19,748 bases of DNA from JAFDVN01 sp964472275 (GTDB lineage: Bacteria > Acidobacteriota > Holophagae > Holophagales > Holophagaceae). The notes under the pieces are model-generated. The model searched no databases. It was not told where the DNA came from and saw only the letters and a program-made list of their open reading frames with translations. Below are positions 15,861 through 19,748 of the stretch, in pieces. The stretch covers positions 1-19,748 of the forward strand of contig CAYYJN010000037.1 of the NCBI GenBank assembly GCA_964472275.1, written 5' to 3'. Numbering within the stretch: the stretch's first letter is position 1; each line of letters opens with the position of its first letter. The translations under genes were made by a program, and so were the position numbers.

Positions 15861-17180
15861 TCAGGGCGCGACCTTCTCCAGCGGCAGCCACCAGGCGCGC
15901 GTGTCCAGATCCAGCAGGAGCGCGCCGCCCTGGGGCTGGAGGCTGCGCGGCAGCGGAAGCGGGAAGTCCGAAGGCGCGCCCAGCGCCGCCCAGCGGGCCT
16001 TCCAGTCAACGAGCGTCAGCGCGTTCACCTTCGGATCCCACACATAGACGCGGTCCAGCCCGCCCTTCAGGTAGTCCATCCACGGCGCGGGATCGAAAGG
16101 GGCTGGAGCCTCCGCCGCGGCTGAGGGCGCGGGGGCGGGCGAACTGCCGGTGAGCGCGGCCGTGGCTGCGAGCGCGGGGCTCGGCGCGTCCACGGCGACC
16201 GCGTGCGGCGCGACGGTCAGATCAGGCGTCGCGAGCCGGAACCAGAGCCGCCCACGCGAATCGGACCCCACGAGGCGAAGCAGGGCCAGATCCCGCGCGC
16301 GATCCGTGGGTGCGGCGAGTTGCGTGAGGGCGATGGGCGCGATCGTTCCATCGGCGGCCACCTTCGCGAGTTGGCCCGGGCGGGGCTGCCAATACACCGC
16401 GTCGCCCGAAGGCGCGAGTACGCCGAGGGAGCCAGGGAAGGAAAGCTCGTTCGGGTCGGGCAGCGGCGTCAGCGTCCACACGCCCCCGTTGAGCATGGCC
16501 ATGCCGCCGGGGTGGGTGAGCATCATGCGTCCGCCCGCGAGCGGCAGCACTGCGTCGAGCACGCTCACGCCATCCGGAAGCGGCAGGGCCTTGAACGATG
16601 CGCCTGCCGACCAGCTGACGCGACCGAGGTTCGCGGCGTCCCACACCAGACAAGATTTTCCACCGGGTTCCAGCGCGATGCCGGTGCCGGTGCCCTTCAC
16701 GCTCCAGCGCGTGGCGCCGTCCGGTCCGACCGCCATCAGCCAGGGCGCGCTTCCGCCGCCGGTGCCATCCGTGTACAGCAGGAGCAAGGTGCGATCCGGA
16801 AGCACGGCCGCGTCCTCAAGATTCGCGAAGCGGAAGAAGGCTTGGGGGACATTTTCTGGAACCTGCAGCCGCAAGGTGCCCATGAACTTCCCATCGTCGA
16901 ACCAGCCGACAAGCTGATCGCCCGTTTGCGTGAGCACTTGCGCGATCACCTCGCCATCCGTCAGCGCGGGCAGGAAACGGACGCTCCGCAGCGGTTGGTC
17001 CGCCGCCGCGTGGAGTTGGAAGAGCGCGCCGCTCCCCGCGGGGGACGCGGTGAAGAGCGCGCCGGTGGCGGGCGCGGCGGCGGGCGCCTGACCGCGCTGG
17101 CGCTTGCCGAGCTGGTAGAGGCCAGCCGTCGCCGCGCCCGCGACGAGGAGGGTGAGGATCCAGGGAAGCGCGCGTTTCAT
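15861..17180 (-). CDS. Membrane-anchored protein, possible beta-propeller, unknown function
   Basis: The 439-aa protein matches no family I can name. An N-terminal hydrophobic segment (about 4-22, ALPWILTLLVAGAATAG) followed by a basic patch could be a signal anchor or uncleaved signal peptide. The rest is an Ala/Gly/Pro-rich domain with repeated strand patterns of about 40 residues (LMAVGPDGATRWSV, VLAPSGDAVYWQPRPG, GSDSRGRLWFRLA). These suggest a propeller-like fold, followed by a Pro/Ala linker at about 350-372 and a C-terminal part with VYVWDPKVNAL. The ATG overlaps the trmFO stop as ATGA, so it is translationally coupled. The frame stays open upstream inside trmFO, but only this start gives a sensible N-terminus. 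Confidence 0.8.
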   Translation of the reverse strand: MKRALPWILTLLVAGAATAGLYQLGKRQRGQAPAAAPATGALFTASPAGSGALFQLHAAADQPLRSVRFLPALTDGEVIAQVLTQTGDQLVGWFDDGKFMGTLRLQVPENVPQAFFRFANLEDAAVLPDRTLLLLYTDGTGGGSAPWLMAVGPDGATRWSVKGTGTGIALEPGGKSCLVWDAANLGRVSWSAGASFKALPLPDGVSVLDAVLPLAGGRMMLTHPGGMAMLNGGVWTLTPLPDPNELSFPGSLGVLAPSGDAVYWQPRPGQLAKVAADGTIAPIALTQLAAPTDRARDLALLRLVGSDSRGRLWFRLATPDLTVAPHAVAVDAPSPALAATAALTGSSPAPAPSAAAEAPAPFDPAPWMDYLKGGLDRVYVWDPKVNALTLVDWKARWAALGAPSDFPLPLPRSLQPQGGALLLDLDTRAWWLPLEKVAP

Positions 17181-18538
17181 GCGGGGTGGCCCTCCAGGGC
17201 GATATGGGTTTCCAGCGCCGCCAGCGCCCGCGCGCGGTGGGCCGCGCCCTTTGCGGCTTTCACGCCCGCGCGCCCACCCGCGCGTTTCGCTGTGCGGGTG
17301 TCCACTTCGCCTTCCGGCAACTCCGGGAGGAGGCCGATCATGGCGTTGGTGGGGCCGAAGTCCTTGAGCGAAGCGTTCGCGAGGTAGTGCAGCAGCGCGC
17401 CGAGCATGGTCTCGCGGGGGAAGGAGCGCGCGCTTCCAGTCCGCAGCGTTTCGTCCAGGAATCGCGCGGAGGCGAGCCCGCCCGCGGCGCTTTCCAGGTA
17501 GCCTTCCACGCCGCTCAATTGTCCGGCGATCCAGAGATTCGGGACGCCCTTCACGGCGAGGGTCGCATCCAGCACTTTGGGCGCCAGCACATAGGTGTTG
17601 CGGTGAATGGAGCCGAAGCGGACGAATTCCGCCTGCTCCAGGCCGGGGATGAGCCGCAGCACCTCCTTTTGGGCGCCCCATTTCATGCGGGTCTGGAATC
17701 CGACGAGGTTGAAGTGGTCGCCCGCGAGCGTGTCCTGACGCAACTGCACGACCGCGTAGGGCCAGCGCCCCGTGCGGGGATCGTCGAGGCCGATGGGTTT
17801 CATCGGACCGTGGCGAAGGGTTTCGCGGCCCCGCTGCGCCATTACTTCGATGGGCAGGCAAGCCTCGAAGTAGGGCGTGTCGAAGTCGTGCAGCGGCGCC
17901 ATCTCCGCCGCCAGCAAGGCGTCGAGGAAGCGGTTGTAGTCGTCCTGGTTCAGCGGGCAGTTGATGAAGTCCGCGCCGCCCTTGTCGTAGCGCGCGGCCT
18001 TCCAGGCGATGTCCATGGCGATGGAGTCGCGCTCCACGATGGGCGCGATGGCGTCGTAGAAATGGAGCCGCTCGGAGCCTGTCACCCGCGCGAGCCATTC
18101 CGCGAGGGGATCCGCCGTGAGGGGGCCGGTGGCGACGAGCGTGGGCTTCGACAAGTCCGGCTCCGCCACCATCGCGGCCCGGATGGCAATGTCCGGATGC
18201 GACGCAAGCGCCGCGGTCACCGCCTCGGAGAAGGCGTCCCGGTCCACCGCGAGGGAATTTCCCGCGGGCACGCGCGTGGCTTCCGCGCAGCGCAGGATGA
18301 GCGAATCCATGCGTCGCATCTCGGCTTTCAGGATGCCGGTAGCGGAGTTCGGATCATCACTCTTGAAGGAGTTGGAGCACACCATTTCCGCCGCGCGACC
18401 CGTCTGGTGCGCGGGCGTCAGCGTCCCTGGGCGCATCTCGAAGAGTTGCACCCGATGCCCGCGCTGGGCGAGCTGCCAGGCCGCCTCCGACCCCGCCAAA
18501 CCCGCGCCGATGACCTGGATTTCCGCCATGGAATTCAT
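17177..18538 (-). CDS. trmFO: TrmFO, folate/FAD-dependent tRNA uridine-54 C5-methyltransferase
   Basis: TrmFO makes ribothymidine at U54 of the tRNA T-loop, taking carbon from methylenetetrahydrofolate and reducing it with FADH2. About 453 aa are predicted. The FAD-binding loop GAGLAG is at 11-16. CSNSFKSDDPNSATG follows with C54, corresponding to Cys53 of B. subtilis. INCPLNQDDYNRF is conserved, as is ACLPIEVMAQRG with C227, corresponding to Cys226, and GQLSGVEGYLESAAGG closes the FAD site. An Ala/Gly/Arg-rich stretch near the C-terminus looks longer than usual. The ATG at 18538 and one at 18529 are both possible; neither has a clear ribosome binding site. It is divergent from the rRNA promoter, fitting a role in translation. 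Confidence 0.96.
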   Translation of the reverse strand: MNSMAEIQVIGAGLAGSEAAWQLAQRGHRVQLFEMRPGTLTPAHQTGRAAEMVCSNSFKSDDPNSATGILKAEMRRMDSLILRCAEATRVPAGNSLAVDRDAFSEAVTAALASHPDIAIRAAMVAEPDLSKPTLVATGPLTADPLAEWLARVTGSERLHFYDAIAPIVERDSIAMDIAWKAARYDKGGADFINCPLNQDDYNRFLDALLAAEMAPLHDFDTPYFEACLPIEVMAQRGRETLRHGPMKPIGLDDPRTGRWPYAVVQLRQDTLAGDHFNLVGFQTRMKWGAQKEVLRLIPGLEQAEFVRFGSIHRNTYVLAPKVLDATLAVKGVPNLWIAGQLSGVEGYLESAAGGLASARFLDETLRTGSARSFPRETMLGALLHYLANASLKDFGPTNAMIGLLPELPEGEVDTRTAKRAGGRAGVKAAKGAAHRARALAALETHIALEGHPA

Positions 18539-18586
18539 TCTAGGGCCGTTGACGGCACGCCATTCCACCGCGCGCAAAATCGGGTG

Positions 18587-18614
18587 TTGACCTTTCCCAC
18601 CGGCGTGCTAAATT
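18587..18614 (+). promoter_or_regulatory. rRNA operon promoter
   Basis: TTGACC (18587-18592) and TAAATT (18609-18614) are separated by 16 bp, with TGC directly before the -10 as an extended element. The position, roughly 200 bases before 16S rRNA, is typical. It is the strongest promoter match in the window. Confidence 0.65.
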
Positions 18615-18666
18615 GATCCTTCCTGCGGCTTGAGGGCTGAGGGTGTGCGAGGCGCGGCCTTGCGGG

Positions 18667-18678
18667 CGTCTTTGAAAA
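18667..18678 (+). promoter_or_regulatory. boxA-like antitermination element in rRNA leader
   Basis: CGTCTTTGAAAA resembles the boxA core (TGYTCTTTGAAAA) bound by NusB/NusE to prevent early termination in rRNA operons. It lies about 53 bases after the -10 and 140 bases before 16S. Confidence 0.5.
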
Positions 18679-18817
18679 CCGGATGGAGAGAAGATGAGAG
18701 CCTTGCGAGGTTTGGATTCAGGTCCGAGCCGTCGCAGACGAAACCAAAAGATAAGAACCGAGCCAGGCCTGGGGTTGACGCGAGTCAGTTTCGGGATGGG
18801 TCGTTCTGAACGGATTG

Positions 18818-19748
<931 letters not shown>

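Larger units (their letters stand above)
18539..18817. other. Divergent trmFO-rRNA intergenic region with rRNA leader
   Basis: The region holds no gene. It contains the rRNA promoter (18587-18614), a leader of roughly 195 nt and a boxA-like element (18667-18678). The leader includes the palindrome CCAGGCCTGG shortly before 16S. I found no convincing minus-strand promoter for trmFO, although it must lie here. Confidence 0.6.

Noticed and set aside
17186..18616. 476-aa plus-strand open frame antisense to trmFO
   Set aside because: Shadow of trmFO; no domain, and it would run into the rRNA promoter.

Overview
The window is high-GC DNA from an Acidobacteriota-like bacterium, most likely of the class Holophagae (Holophaga/Geothrix type). 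The 16S rRNA gene entering at the right edge supports this: the stretch around 19187-19330, including the helix after TGTAAAACCC, resembles Holophaga/Geothrix sequences as I remember them. I could not run an alignment. The gene content fits a free-living heterotroph with much signalling: a Ser/Thr kinase, receiver proteins, an ECF sigma/anti-sigma pair and secreted hydrolases. Coding density is high, and the strong GC3 bias gives long antisense open frames that are not genes.

Left part (1-7.6 kb). A palindromic repeat element (61-144) is followed by mutS2 and rpsU on the minus strand, separated by the rpsU terminator. Divergent to rpsU is a plus-strand gene for a tail-anchored Ser/Thr kinase with an N-terminal degenerate receiver domain, then a 91-aa coiled-coil orphan. 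A second, larger copy of the palindromic repeat (5380-5547, 18-bp inverted ends) fills the convergent gap before a minus-strand pair: lepA (TTG start) and a coupled 79-aa membrane zinc-ribbon protein.

Middle part (7.7-10.5 kb). Three tightly packed plus-strand genes encode a double-receiver response regulator, a secreted HExxH protein resembling M6 metallopeptidases, and an NTF2/SnoaL-fold protein. The set ends in an intrinsic terminator.

Right part (10.5-18.5 kb). A minus-strand operon encodes an ECF sigma factor, a membrane anti-sigma-like protein without a zinc motif, and a secreted VIT-vWA protein with a TonB-C-like tail. Divergent to it is a secreted M28 peptidase gene ending in a terminator. 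The minus-strand pair trmFO and a membrane-anchored propeller-like protein follows, overlapping by ATGA.

Right edge (18.5-19.7 kb). Divergent to trmFO is an rRNA promoter, a leader with a boxA-like antitermination site, and about the first 930 nt of 16S rRNA, cut by the window end.

The housekeeping genes (rpsU, lepA, trmFO, 16S and probably mutS2) act in or on translation. The best candidate for a little-described system is the ECF sigma / anti-sigma / VIT-vWA-TonB-C operon, followed by the response regulator-metalloprotease operon and the palindromic repeat family.
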